A DNA stretch of 64,000 nt from Pseudonocardia lacus (GTDB lineage: Bacteria > Actinomycetota > Actinomycetes > Mycobacteriales > Pseudonocardiaceae). Of this stretch, positions 24,129 through 35,789 are shown in pieces. The notes beneath the pieces are model-generated. The model searched no databases, was not told the origin of the DNA, and saw only the letters and a program-made list of their open reading frames with translations. The number at the start of each line of letters is the position of its first letter. The stretch's first letter is position 1. A program made the position numbers and the translations under genes. The stretch is from the NCBI RefSeq assembly GCF_018531445.1, contig NZ_JAHDTH010000016.1:1-64000 (forward strand), written 5' to 3'.

Positions 24129-25369
24129 CCGCCGTCCCCTCCCGGACCGGCCAGGTCGGCCGCGTCGGGCGCCAGCGCGGCGACGTTCGGCACCACGACG
24201 CGGTGCGACCCGGGCGCGGGCAGGCCCTGTGGGTAGGGGATGTGGGTCGCGTTCGCGGCTTCCTCCCTGTAGGCCGACGAGTTCGGGTTCTCCACCGAGT
24301 TCTTGGTGTGCTTGCCGCCCTGCGCGTCGAGGTAGTGGTTGCCGACCTTCTCCCGGTAGATCGGACCGGCGCCCGCGTTCTCGGTCGGCGGGCGGGACGG
24401 GTCGCGGCCGTGCGCCTCCCAGCGCACCTTCTTGCCGTCCGCCGGATTGATCCACTCGTAGCGCTCGCCCTTGTACCTCGGGTTTCCGAACGGCAGCCGC
24501 GTGGCGCCGTCGGGCACCATCGGCGGCTTGCCGCGGACGAACATGCGCGCGTCGTCCAGGGTGCGCACCGCCTTGTACCCCTTGACCGCGAACTTCCCCC
24601 CGGTCGCCACCCACCCGGCGACCGGCACCATCGCCGCGGCCGACAGCGCGGCGTTGAGCTCGTCGCCCTCGGCCAGGTACCAGAGGGCGTTCGCGCCGTC
24701 GGCCACCTCGCCGATGACCGGCACCAGCCCGACCACGTCCAGCACGGTGTGACCGATCGTGGACAGCAGGCCGTGGTCCTCCTCGGGAGGTGCCTCCTGG
24801 GCGCCCCATGGCAGCGCGCCGCCCCGGGCGGCGGCGTCCAGGTCCGCCGCCGTGCTGCCGAACTCGCCGGGGTCGAGGCGGCCGTCGCCGTCGTCGGCCC
24901 GGTAGGTCGTGCCCCCGTACAGCGCGTTGATCGCGTTGGCGCACCGGCGCTGCGCGTCGTCGAAGTCCGCGACGGCCGCGTTGACCTGCGACAGCATCGC
25001 GTTGCTTCGGTCCGCCTCCTCGGCGGTGGGCTCGTCGGTGACGCCGGCGACGAACGCCGAGGCATCGGCCCGCAGGGCGTCGAGCCGGTCCTGGATCACG
25101 CGCACCTCGGACGCGTAGCCGGCCAGGATCCGGCCCACCGTGGAGACGTCCTCGCCCATCGACGCGGCCGTCCGCTGCACCGGCGCCGTGCTGAGCAGCA
25201 GCCGACCGACCTCGGGTGCGTCGTACACGGGAGCGAGCTGCTGCCAGGTCGAGTGCACGCGGGCCCCGGTGTCCGCGATGCCGGCACCCGCGGAGACCAG
25301 GTCGTCGGCGTGCCGGGCGAGCGCGTCCATGTCGCCGTCGATCACCGGGATCCCGGTCGGGTCGATCAT
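24125..25369 (-). CDS. Polymorphic toxin with WXG-like N-terminus and type-30-like C-terminal domain
   Basis: 414 aa from ATG 25369. Residues 1-150 are helical, with the look of a WXG100/ESX-exported N-domain (MDALARHADDLVSAGAGIAD, TW at 41-42, and long paired helices). An EF-hand-like acidic loop DDGDGRLDPGEF spans 159-170. Residues ~200-268 are the hydrophobic pre-toxin segment common in such proteins (VLDVVGLVPVIGEVADGANA). The C-terminal domain, ~295-385, with YEWINPADGKKVRWEAHGRD, YREKVGNHYLD and THIPYPQG, resembles polymorphic toxin type 30, predicted to be an RNase. Candidate catalytic residues are H320, H345, H354 and H376. Family assignment is from memory of the motif. Delivery is likely by a type VII system not in this window. 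Confidence 0.75.
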   Translation of the reverse strand: MIDPTGIPVIDGDMDALARHADDLVSAGAGIADTGARVHSTWQQLAPVYDAPEVGRLLLSTAPVQRTAASMGEDVSTVGRILAGYASEVRVIQDRLDALRADASAFVAGVTDEPTAEEADRSNAMLSQVNAAVADFDDAQRRCANAINALYGGTTYRADDGDGRLDPGEFGSTAADLDAAARGGALPWGAQEAPPEEDHGLLSTIGHTVLDVVGLVPVIGEVADGANALWYLAEGDELNAALSAAAMVPVAGWVATGGKFAVKGYKAVRTLDDARMFVRGKPPMVPDGATRLPFGNPRYKGERYEWINPADGKKVRWEAHGRDPSRPPTENAGAGPIYREKVGNHYLDAQGGKHTKNSVENPNSSAYREEAANATHIPYPQGLPAPGSHRVVVPNVAALAPDAADLAGPGGDGG

Positions 25370-25498
25370 GGTTCCCCCGCTCGGCTCGTGAGCTGCGTTC
25401 CCGTCACACGGTGATCGGACGGCCACAGGTTCAGGGCCGGTCGGCGGACCGCCCAAATGGACGAAGGTCGAGAACCGCCCGCGCTCTACGGTCGCCCC

Positions 25499-26023
25499 AT
25501 GAGCGCAGACCCCGCCCGCGAGCCGCGGGCCGAGCGCCCCCACATGCCCGACTACGGCGTCGACACGGCGGCCTGGGTGCCGCTGTCGTGGTCGTGGGCC
25601 GCGGAGAAGCTGCGCTCCGGGCGCAACTACTGGGTCGTCACGGTCTCGGGGGCGGGCCGGCCGCACGCGCTGCCGGTGTGGGGCGTCTGGGACGACACCG
25701 AGCAGCGCTTCGCCTTCTCCTGCGGCCCGCGTTCGCGGAAGGCGGCCGACCTGGCGGCCAATCCGTGGGTGTCGGTGGCCGCGGACGACACCGTCGAATG
25801 CCTGTCGGTCGAGGGCCGGGCCTCGGTGCTCGCCGATCCGGCCCGCCGGCGGGCCTGGGTGGAGCGCTACCTCGCCAAGTACGTGCCGATCGCCCCCGAC
25901 CTGACCGCGGAGTTCCTCGATGCCAACCTGCTCGTGGAGATCGCCCCGCGGCGCGCGTTCGGGATCGTGGAGCGCGCGGACGAGTTCGCCGAGCGGGCCA
26001 CGCGCTGGAGCTGGCCGGGGTGA
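25499..26023 (+). CDS. Pyridoxamine-phosphate-oxidase-fold flavoprotein (possibly F420-dependent)
   Basis: 174 aa from ATG 25499; an in-frame ATG 42 nt upstream would add 14 residues of little character. The split-barrel fold is shown by GRNYWVVTVSGAGRPHALPVWGVWDD and FSCGPRSRKAADLAANPWVSV. These match actinobacterial FDOR-B/PPOX proteins that bind F420, FMN or heme. GRASVLADPARRRAWVERYL precedes the last strands. It probably reduces or binds an unknown small molecule in the cytoplasm. It is divergent from the toxin operon. Confidence 0.82.
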   Translation: MSADPAREPRAERPHMPDYGVDTAAWVPLSWSWAAEKLRSGRNYWVVTVSGAGRPHALPVWGVWDDTEQRFAFSCGPRSRKAADLAANPWVSVAADDTVECLSVEGRASVLADPARRRAWVERYLAKYVPIAPDLTAEFLDANLLVEIAPRRAFGIVERADEFAERATRWSWPG

Positions 26024-26151
26024 CGGTGACCGGGCGTGTGACGCCCGTCCCGACGGGTGGGTCCCGGCCCCCGGCCCGCGCCTTCGACGGCCAGTAGAGC
26101 TACGATCCACGCAGCTCCACCCGACCCCGCAAGGCCAGTGCAGGAGGCTCT

Positions 26152-29875
<3,724 letters not shown>

Positions 29876-29896
29876 CCCGCCTGGCATGCTGCCCCG

Positions 29897-31075
29897 GTGA
29901 TCCGCCGCATCGACGTCGCCGAGCGTCGGGCCCGGCTGGCGGTGCGGCAGCGGCACGTGGCCGCCGCCCGCACCGACGACGTCGTCGCGATCGCCGACGG
30001 GCTCGTCGCGCTGCACTCCAGCGACCCGGTCAGCGTCTACCTGTCGGCTGCGGCGCGGATGGTCCGGCCCGACCTGACCACGCTGGAGGCCGCGCTCTAC
30101 GACGAGCGCACCCTGCTTCGCCACCACGCCATGCGCCGCACGCTGTGGGTGTTCGGGCACGCGGCGGCCCGCACCGCGCACCACGCCGCGACCGTGAAGA
30201 TCGCGGCGGTGCAGCGGCGCCAACTGCTCACGATGCTGGAGGCGGGGGGCGTGGCCCGGCCGGCGGAGTGGTTCGCCGACGCCGCCGTGCAGGTCGGCGA
30301 GCTGCTCGCGGCGAGCGGTCCGCTCACCGCCCGCGAGGTGGGCGCGACGCTGCCCGGGATCGCGCTGCCGGTGCCGGTGGGCAGCGGGACGTTCGCGACC
30401 ACCCAGGCCGCGCACACCCGGGTGCTGCTGGTGCTCGGCTTCCAGGGCCGCGTGCTGCGGGCCCGGCCCACCGGCTCGTGGATCAACGGCCAGTACCGCT
30501 GGGCGTCCGCGGACGCCTGGTTCCCCGACGGCTTCGACGCCGACGGCGCCGACCAGCGAGGGCACGCGGCCGAGCTGGCCCGCCGCTGGCTGCGGGTGTT
30601 CGGCCCGGGCCTGGCGACCGACCTGCAGTGGTGGGCGGGGTGGACGGTCGCGACCACGAAGCGGGCGCTCGCCGACGTCGGGGCGGTCGCCGTGGAGGTC
30701 GACGAGGGCACCGGCCACGTCCTGCCCGACGACGTCGACCCGGTGGGCCCGGTCGAACCGTCCGCGGTCCTGCTGCCCGGCCTCGACCCGTCGACGATGG
30801 GCTGGAAGAACCGCGCCTTCCACCTCGATCCCGGGCACGTGCCGGTGATGTTCGACCGCAACGGCAACGGTGGCCCCGCGGTGTGGGTGGACGGGCGCAT
30901 CGCCGGCGGCTGGACCCAGCGCAAGGACGGCACGATCGCCGTGCGGATGCTCACGGACGTCGGCGTCGAAGCCACCGCCGAGATCGAGGCCCGAGCGCAT
31001 GCGCTCGAAGCGCTGCTGGGCCCCGTCCGCTTCACCACCCGCTTCCCGGCCCCCTTCCAGTCCGAGCTCGCGTGA
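29897..31075 (+). CDS. Winged-helix DNA-binding / AlkZ-like (HTH_42) protein
   Basis: 392 aa, GTG start. The opening RRIDVAERRARLAVRQRHVA, then VVAIADGLVALHSSDPVSVY, and the central LLPGLDPSTMGWKNRAFHLD plus the C-terminal VWVDGRIAGGWTQRKDGTIA are hallmarks of the YcaQ/AlkZ-like HTH_42 family. Tandem winged helices embrace DNA; characterised members remove crosslinked or bulky alkylated bases. Whether this one is a glycosylase or only a DNA-binding homologue cannot be decided. Several family members are self-resistance factors of genotoxin producers, but no toxin cluster is in view. Confidence 0.85.
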   Translation: MIRRIDVAERRARLAVRQRHVAAARTDDVVAIADGLVALHSSDPVSVYLSAAARMVRPDLTTLEAALYDERTLLRHHAMRRTLWVFGHAAARTAHHAATVKIAAVQRRQLLTMLEAGGVARPAEWFADAAVQVGELLAASGPLTAREVGATLPGIALPVPVGSGTFATTQAAHTRVLLVLGFQGRVLRARPTGSWINGQYRWASADAWFPDGFDADGADQRGHAAELARRWLRVFGPGLATDLQWWAGWTVATTKRALADVGAVAVEVDEGTGHVLPDDVDPVGPVEPSAVLLPGLDPSTMGWKNRAFHLDPGHVPVMFDRNGNGGPAVWVDGRIAGGWTQRKDGTIAVRMLTDVGVEATAEIEARAHALEALLGPVRFTTRFPAPFQSELA

Positions 31076-31091
31076 CCCGGGACGGGGTGGG

Positions 31092-33113
31092 TCAGGTGGC
31101 GCCGCGGAGGCGGCGCAGGGCCGCGTGGACCTTGTCGCGGTCGTCGGTGGTCCAGAACGGCGGCAGGCTCGCCCGCAGGAAGGCGCCGTAGCGCGCGGTG
31201 GCCAGGCGCGGGTCGAGGATCGCCACGACGCCGCGGTCGTCCATCCCGCGCAGCAGCCGCCCGGCGCCCTGGGCCAGCAGCAGCGCGGCGTGCGTGGCCG
31301 ACACCGACAGGAAGCCGTTGCCGCCGCGGGAGTCGGTGGCCCGCTGCCGGGCCGCCACCAACGGGTCGTCCGGGCGGGGGAACGGGATCCGGTCGATGAT
31401 CACGCACGACAGCGACGGGCCGGGCACGTCGACCCCCTGCCACAGCGACAGGGTGCCGAACAGCGAGGTCTCCTCGTCCTCGGCGAACTTCTTGACCAGC
31501 TGCATCGTCGAGTCCTCGCCCTGGCACAGCAGCGGGGTGTCCAGCCGGCCGCGCAGCGCCTCGGTGGCCTGCTTGGCCGCCCGCATCGACGAGAACAGCC
31601 CCAGCGTGCGCCCGCCCGCCGCCTCCACCAGCCCGGCGATCTCGTCCAGGTACGACGGCGGCAGGCCGTCGCGCCCGGGCGGGGGAAGCCGCTTGGCCAT
31701 GTAGAGGATGCCGCTGCGGGCGTGCGCGAACGGGGAGCCGACGTCCAGGCCCGACCACTTCGGCGCGGACGGGTCGGGCACGGGGTCGTCGCCCGCCGCG
31801 GCGACCGCGGTCGACGGCGGCAGCCCCCACTGCCGGGCCAGCGCGTCGAAGTTGCCGCCGAGCGCGAGCGTCGCCGAGGTCAGCACGATGGTCGAGCGCC
31901 CGAACAGCCGCTCGCGCAGCAGCCCGCCCACCCACAACGGGGCAGCCCGCAGCACTTTGTGCCGGGAGCCGTCGGGGCCCTGCTCGGCCAGCCAGACGAC
32001 GTCGCGGCGCTTGGCCGGGTCGGGTTCGTCGAATGCGCCGAGCAGTCGCACGGCCGTGTCGGCGACCTCCTCAAGCGCCGCCTGGGCCTGCTTGCGCCCG
32101 CCCGCGGCCTCCGGGTCCTCGCGCCGCTCCCCGCCCAGCGACGCCTTGCAGGACGCGGCCGCGTCGCGCACCGCCGACAGCGCACCCACCACCGCCTTCG
32201 GCAGCGACTCCCAGCGCCCGGGCGGCAGGTCCTCCAGCACCATGCCCAGGCCCTCGCCCGCCTCCAGGAGCCGGTCGGCCACGTCCTGGTCGACGAGCTT
32301 GCCGACCCGGCGGGCGGCGGTGACCACGATGCCCGAGGTCAGCTCGGCGGTGGCCACCCCGGTGACCCGGTCGACCAGCTCGTGGGCCTCGTCGACGACC
32401 ACGACGTCGTGCTCGGGCAGCACCGGGCGCCCGTCCATGGCGTCGATGGCCAGCAGGGCGTGGTTGGTGACCACGATGTCGGACTTGCCGGCCTCGCCGC
32501 GGGCCTTCTCGGCGAAGCACTCCTCGCCGACCGGGCAGCGCGCCGCGCCGAGGCACTCCCGCGCGGTGACGCTCACCTGCCGCCAGGTGGCGTCGGTGAC
32601 ACCGGGGACGAGCTCGTCGCGGTCGCCGGTCTCGGTGGTGTCGGCCCACTCGTGCAGCCGCTTGACCGCCCGGCCCATCGCCGAGATCGCGAACGGGTCG
32701 AACAGCTCGTCGGCGGGGTCGACGTCGTCGGGGCCGTGCAGCTTGTTGAGGCAGAGGTAGTTGCGCCTGCCCTTGAGGATGGCGAACGTCGGAGCCCGCC
32801 CGAGCAGCGGTTTGAGGGCCTTGGCCAGGCGGGGCAGGTCGCGGTCGACCAGCTGGCGCTGCAGCGCGATGGTCGCGGTGGAGATCACCACCGTCTTGCC
32901 CTTGGTCACCGCGTGGTGGATGGCGGGCACCAGGTAGGCCAGCGACTTGCCGGTCCCGGTGCCGGCCTGCACGGCGACGTGCTCGCCGGTGGCGATGGCC
33001 GAGCGGACGGCCTGGGCCATCGCGTCCTGGCCCTCGCGCCGCGTCCCGCCCACCGCCTCGACCGCCGCTTCCAGGAGTTCGGCGACGCCGGGGAGCTGGG
33101 TCGTGGGAGGCAC
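31092..33113 (-). CDS. dinG: ATP-dependent DNA helicase, DinG/YoaA family
   Basis: 673 aa, superfamily 2 XPD-like helicase. Walker A is AVQAGTGTGKSLAYLVPAI (~residue 50), and the DEAH box is VVVVDEAHELVDR. Four Fe-S cysteines are suggested by YLCLNKLHG and ECLGAARCPVGEEC. Later motifs include LFSSMRAAKQATEAL, GTLSLWQGVDVPGPSLSCVI, IDRIPFPRPDDP and QGAGRLLRG. It unwinds 5'-3' and is linked to replication-fork and R-loop or G-quadruplex clearance in relatives. Gene order with pncB and clpS mirrors mycobacteria (dinG-pncB1-clpS), though five genes are inserted here. Confidence 0.95.
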   Translation of the reverse strand: MPPTTQLPGVAELLEAAVEAVGGTRREGQDAMAQAVRSAIATGEHVAVQAGTGTGKSLAYLVPAIHHAVTKGKTVVISTATIALQRQLVDRDLPRLAKALKPLLGRAPTFAILKGRRNYLCLNKLHGPDDVDPADELFDPFAISAMGRAVKRLHEWADTTETGDRDELVPGVTDATWRQVSVTARECLGAARCPVGEECFAEKARGEAGKSDIVVTNHALLAIDAMDGRPVLPEHDVVVVDEAHELVDRVTGVATAELTSGIVVTAARRVGKLVDQDVADRLLEAGEGLGMVLEDLPPGRWESLPKAVVGALSAVRDAAASCKASLGGERREDPEAAGGRKQAQAALEEVADTAVRLLGAFDEPDPAKRRDVVWLAEQGPDGSRHKVLRAAPLWVGGLLRERLFGRSTIVLTSATLALGGNFDALARQWGLPPSTAVAAAGDDPVPDPSAPKWSGLDVGSPFAHARSGILYMAKRLPPPGRDGLPPSYLDEIAGLVEAAGGRTLGLFSSMRAAKQATEALRGRLDTPLLCQGEDSTMQLVKKFAEDEETSLFGTLSLWQGVDVPGPSLSCVIIDRIPFPRPDDPLVAARQRATDSRGGNGFLSVSATHAALLLAQGAGRLLRGMDDRGVVAILDPRLATARYGAFLRASLPPFWTTDDRDKVHAALRRLRGAT

Positions 33114-33314
33114 CGGGCGAGGCTACCGGGACGCCCGCGCGGCCCGGGTCGGAACGCCGGGATCGCGGTGCGCGTCCGTCCGGTGTCACCCGGATGGCCA
33201 GCAGGTGACGGCCGCGTGACCTGCGCTTTCCGTGGGACGGGTAGCAGGTTCACCCGTGTGATCCGCGGCGGGGGCCCTTGTCAACACCCGTTCGAGGGAC
33301 GCCATCATGACGCC

Positions 33315-34202
33315 GTGACGTCCACGCAGCTCCGTCCCGCTCCGGCCGCCGCGTACCCCGTGCGGATCGAGCACGAGGCCCGCTACAGCGACCTCGACCC
33401 CAGCCGTCGCATCGGCCGCGACGCGCTCGTGCGCTGGTTCGAGGACGCCCGGGTCGCCGTCGAGCGCGACGCCTTCGGCGCCGATCTGGTCACGCGCATG
33501 CGCAGCGAGGTCCGGCTGCTGCTGGCGTCCGTGCGGGTGGAGGTGCTGGCGCCGCTGCGGGTCACCGGCCGCTACCGGATCGCGGTGGGGGTCACCCGCA
33601 TCGGCACGTCCTCGTTCAGCTACGCCTACGGCGTCTTCGCCGGCGACGAGTGCGTGGCCACCGGCGAGTCGACGAGCGTGCACGTCGTGCGCGGCGAGTC
33701 GGCCCCGCTGCCCGACGAGATCCGCGCCGCACTGTCCGCCCTGCGGATGCCCGGGCCCGAGCCGGTGCGCCCGGAGCGCTCCCCGGCGCTGCTGGTCCGC
33801 GAGAACTACCCGTTCCGCCTCGACGTCCGCACCCGCTTCGGCGACCTGGACACCAACCGCCACGTCAACAACGTCGCGCTCGCCGGCTGGTACCTCGACG
33901 GGCTCGCCGAGCTGCACCTGGACGTGCTCGGCTACCCGACCGGCGGCCCGCTGGACGGCCTGTCGCCCAGCTCGCTGCGCGTCGACTACCTCGCCCAGGT
34001 GCACTACCCGGGCATCCACCAGCTGCGGGTCGGCGTGCTGGAGCTCGACGAGACGTCGGTGCGCTACGCGTGCGGGCTGTTCGACGGCCCCCGCTGCATC
34101 GGGCTGGCCGAGGCGCTCGGCGCGCACCACGCCCCCGGCGAGGACGGCGACCCGGTCGAGCTGGCGCGCGGCTTCGAGCCGTTCCGGATGCGGGGCCTCT
34201 GA
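33315..34202 (+). CDS. Double-hotdog acyl thioesterase-like protein
   Basis: 295 aa from GTG 33315, chosen because VTSTQLRPAPAAAYPVRIEH leads straight into the first hotdog strand. There are two hotdog domains: ~20-130 (ARYSDLDPSRRIGRDALVRW) and ~160-290 (RTRFGDLDTNRHVNNVALAG). The second carries the DxDxxxHVNN signature of acyl-CoA/ACP thioesterases, while the first has DLDPSRRIGR in the same place and may be inactive. Such tandem proteins hydrolyse acyl-CoA esters in the cytoplasm. It stands alone; a hairpin starts at its stop codon. Confidence 0.85.
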   Translation: MTSTQLRPAPAAAYPVRIEHEARYSDLDPSRRIGRDALVRWFEDARVAVERDAFGADLVTRMRSEVRLLLASVRVEVLAPLRVTGRYRIAVGVTRIGTSSFSYAYGVFAGDECVATGESTSVHVVRGESAPLPDEIRAALSALRMPGPEPVRPERSPALLVRENYPFRLDVRTRFGDLDTNRHVNNVALAGWYLDGLAELHLDVLGYPTGGPLDGLSPSSLRVDYLAQVHYPGIHQLRVGVLELDETSVRYACGLFDGPRCIGLAEALGAHHAPGEDGDPVELARGFEPFRMRGL

Positions 34203-34234
34203 CCCGATCCGGGTCCGGGCGCACCGGATCGGGT
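34202..34234 (+). terminator. Hairpin terminator after the thioesterase gene
   Basis: Perfect 11-bp arms ACCCGATCCGG (34202-34212) and CCGGATCGGGT (34224-34234) around an 11-base loop, beginning at the last base of the stop codon. Confidence 0.7.
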
Positions 34235-34343
34235 GCGGTGCGGGGCCGACGGGACGGGCCGTCCGCGGGTCTACCATCCGCACACCCCGGCCGCTCCCCG
34301 CGTCGCCGGTGGTCCCGTCCGGAGCGTTCCCCAGGAGTGCCGC

Positions 34344-34730
34344 ATGCCCGATGCCGCCGTGCCCGCCGCCGACCGTCCCGCGTGGCGGACGTCCAGCCAC
34401 AGCGCGGGCGGTGCCTGCGTCGAGGTGGCCCCCGGCCCGCGCGGGGTCCTCGTGCGCGACAGCAAGGACCGCGGCCTCGGCCCGATGCTGCAGCTCGACC
34501 ACACCGCCTGGCGGGAGCTGCTGGCCGCGGCGGCGTCGCGGCGCACCGGCGCGGTCGGCGGGCTGCGGATCGCCCAGGGCGTGCGCCGCACCCTGCACGC
34601 CGGGGCCCAGGTCGTCACGTTCTGGCACGTCAGCATGGCCGGGCTGACGCTGCACTACACCGACGCGGAGTGGGCGGCGTTCGCACTGGGCGTCCGGGAG
34701 GGCGAGTTCGAGTTCGCCCCGGCCGTCTAG
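34344..34730 (+). CDS. DUF397-domain protein
   Basis: 128 aa from ATG 34344. The first half, AWRTSSHSAGGACVEVAPGP and VLVRDSKDRGLGPMLQLDHTAWRELL, is a complete DUF397 domain. The second half ends LHYTDAEWAAFALGVREGEFEF, resembling the end of another DUF397 unit. DUF397 proteins usually pair with XRE/MmyB-type regulators in Streptomyces-like actinobacteria and are called BldB/WhiJ-associated. Here no intact partner regulator is adjacent; the nearest relative in the window is the broken MmyB-type gene near 3 kb. Its stop overlaps the convergent broken gene. Confidence 0.82.
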   Translation: MPDAAVPAADRPAWRTSSHSAGGACVEVAPGPRGVLVRDSKDRGLGPMLQLDHTAWRELLAAAASRRTGAVGGLRIAQGVRRTLHAGAQVVTFWHVSMAGLTLHYTDAEWAAFALGVREGEFEFAPAV

Positions 34731-35197
34731 TCCGGTCGGCGCCGCAGGCCTTCCGGGGTGAAGGCGAACTGCTCGGCGAACGGGCCGTCGTCGGTGCGCA
34801 CGGCCAGCAGCACGGGCTCCGCCAGGCCGGAGTCCGGCCGGTTCCACAGGTGGAAGGTCACCAGGGGCTGGCTCCGGGTCGGTCGCCGCGTAGCAGAGCG
34901 CCTTCGGCCACTCCGGGTGCGTCCCGCCGGACAGCAGCGACGGCTCCCCGAACGCGGCCTGCACGTCGGACCACGTGCGGTCCAGGGCGGTGAGCTCCGC
35001 GATCCCGTCGCGCAGCGCCCGGTACTCCTCGCCGTCGAGCTGCGGGGCCGGCAGCTCGTGGAGGAACGCGCCGACCACCCCGAGCGGGGTGAAGGCGCCC
35101 TGCTCGGACCAGCGTTGCCGCTGCTCGGACAGCAGCCCCGGTCGTGCGAGCCGTACATCCCGGGTCGGCGCAGGACGTCGCCGAGGCGCCACAGCAC
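34727..35197 (-). pseudogene. Hypothetical gene with two frameshifts
   Basis: Three blocks in different frames read as one protein: LWRLGDVLRRPGMYGSHDRG (near 35195-35140), LLSEQRQRWSEQGAFTPLGV through PEWPKALCYAATDPE (to ~34880), and QPLVTFHLWNRPDSGLAEPV to the stop at 34727. One-base shifts fall near 35140-35145 and 34870-34880. The only start in frame is GTG 35197, directly after an upstream stop. The blocks are well conserved in style, so the lesions are recent or are sequencing errors. The product is unknown; it resembles actinobacterial hypothetical proteins with an RRPGMYG segment. Confidence 0.55.
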
Positions 35198-35233
35198 GTG
35201 AGCGTGGATCTCGGCTGACGTCGGAGCGCCGCC

Positions 35234-35788
35234 CTACCGGACGGTGACGGCGGCGGCCCGCAGCTGCTCCAGGGCGCGCTCGGTGGTCTCCGGGGCGACG
35301 CCCGCGCACAAGTCCAGCAGGACGGTCGTGGCGAAGCCGGCCGCCGCGGCGTCCAGGGCGGTGGCCCGGACGCAGTGGTCGGTGGCGATGCCGACCACGT
35401 CCACGGCGTCGACGCCGCGCCCGCGCAGCCAGTCGACCAGCCGGGCCCCGTGCGGCTCGGCGCCCTCGAAGCCCGAGTAGGCGGCCTCGTACTCGCCCTT
35501 GCTGAACACCGCCTCGATGCGGGCCACGTCCAGCTCCGGGTGGAACGACGCCCCGGGCGTCCCGACGCGGCAGTGCGGCGGCCACGAGTCGACGAAGTCG
35601 GGGGTGTCGGAGAAGTGGGCGCCCGGGTCGACGTGGTGGTCGCGGGTGGCGACCACGTGGTCCCAGGGGCCGTCGGCGACGCGCAGCCGCTCGGAGATGG
35701 CGGCCGCGACGGCGGCGCCCCCGGTGACGGCGAGCGAGCCGCCCTCGCAGAAGTCGTTCTGCACGTCGACGACGATCAGCGCGCGCAT
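35234..35788 (-). CDS. pncA: Nicotinamidase
   Basis: 184 aa, isochorismatase-like fold. Catalytic Asp in LIVVDVQNDFCEGGSLAVTG, metal-site Asp/His in DHHVDPGAHFSD, and the nucleophilic Cys in VVGIATDHCVRATALDA. It hydrolyses nicotinamide to nicotinate, and also pyrazinamide in relatives. The stop-to-start gap with pncB is one base, and the two act consecutively in NAD salvage, which firmly supports the assignment. Confidence 0.93.
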   Translation of the reverse strand: MRALIVVDVQNDFCEGGSLAVTGGAAVAAAISERLRVADGPWDHVVATRDHHVDPGAHFSDTPDFVDSWPPHCRVGTPGASFHPELDVARIEAVFSKGEYEAAYSGFEGAEPHGARLVDWLRGRGVDAVDVVGIATDHCVRATALDAAAAGFATTVLLDLCAGVAPETTERALEQLRAAAVTVR

Positions 35789-35789
35789 G

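Noticed and set aside
31076-31091. Terminator between the HTH_42 gene and dinG
   Set aside because: Only a 6-bp TGACCC/GGGTCA pair is visible, too weak to call.
30870-34202. A 1110-residue frame on the plus strand
   Set aside because: It is antisense to dinG for most of its length. Only its last 295 codons (from 33315) encode a recognisable protein, the thioesterase.
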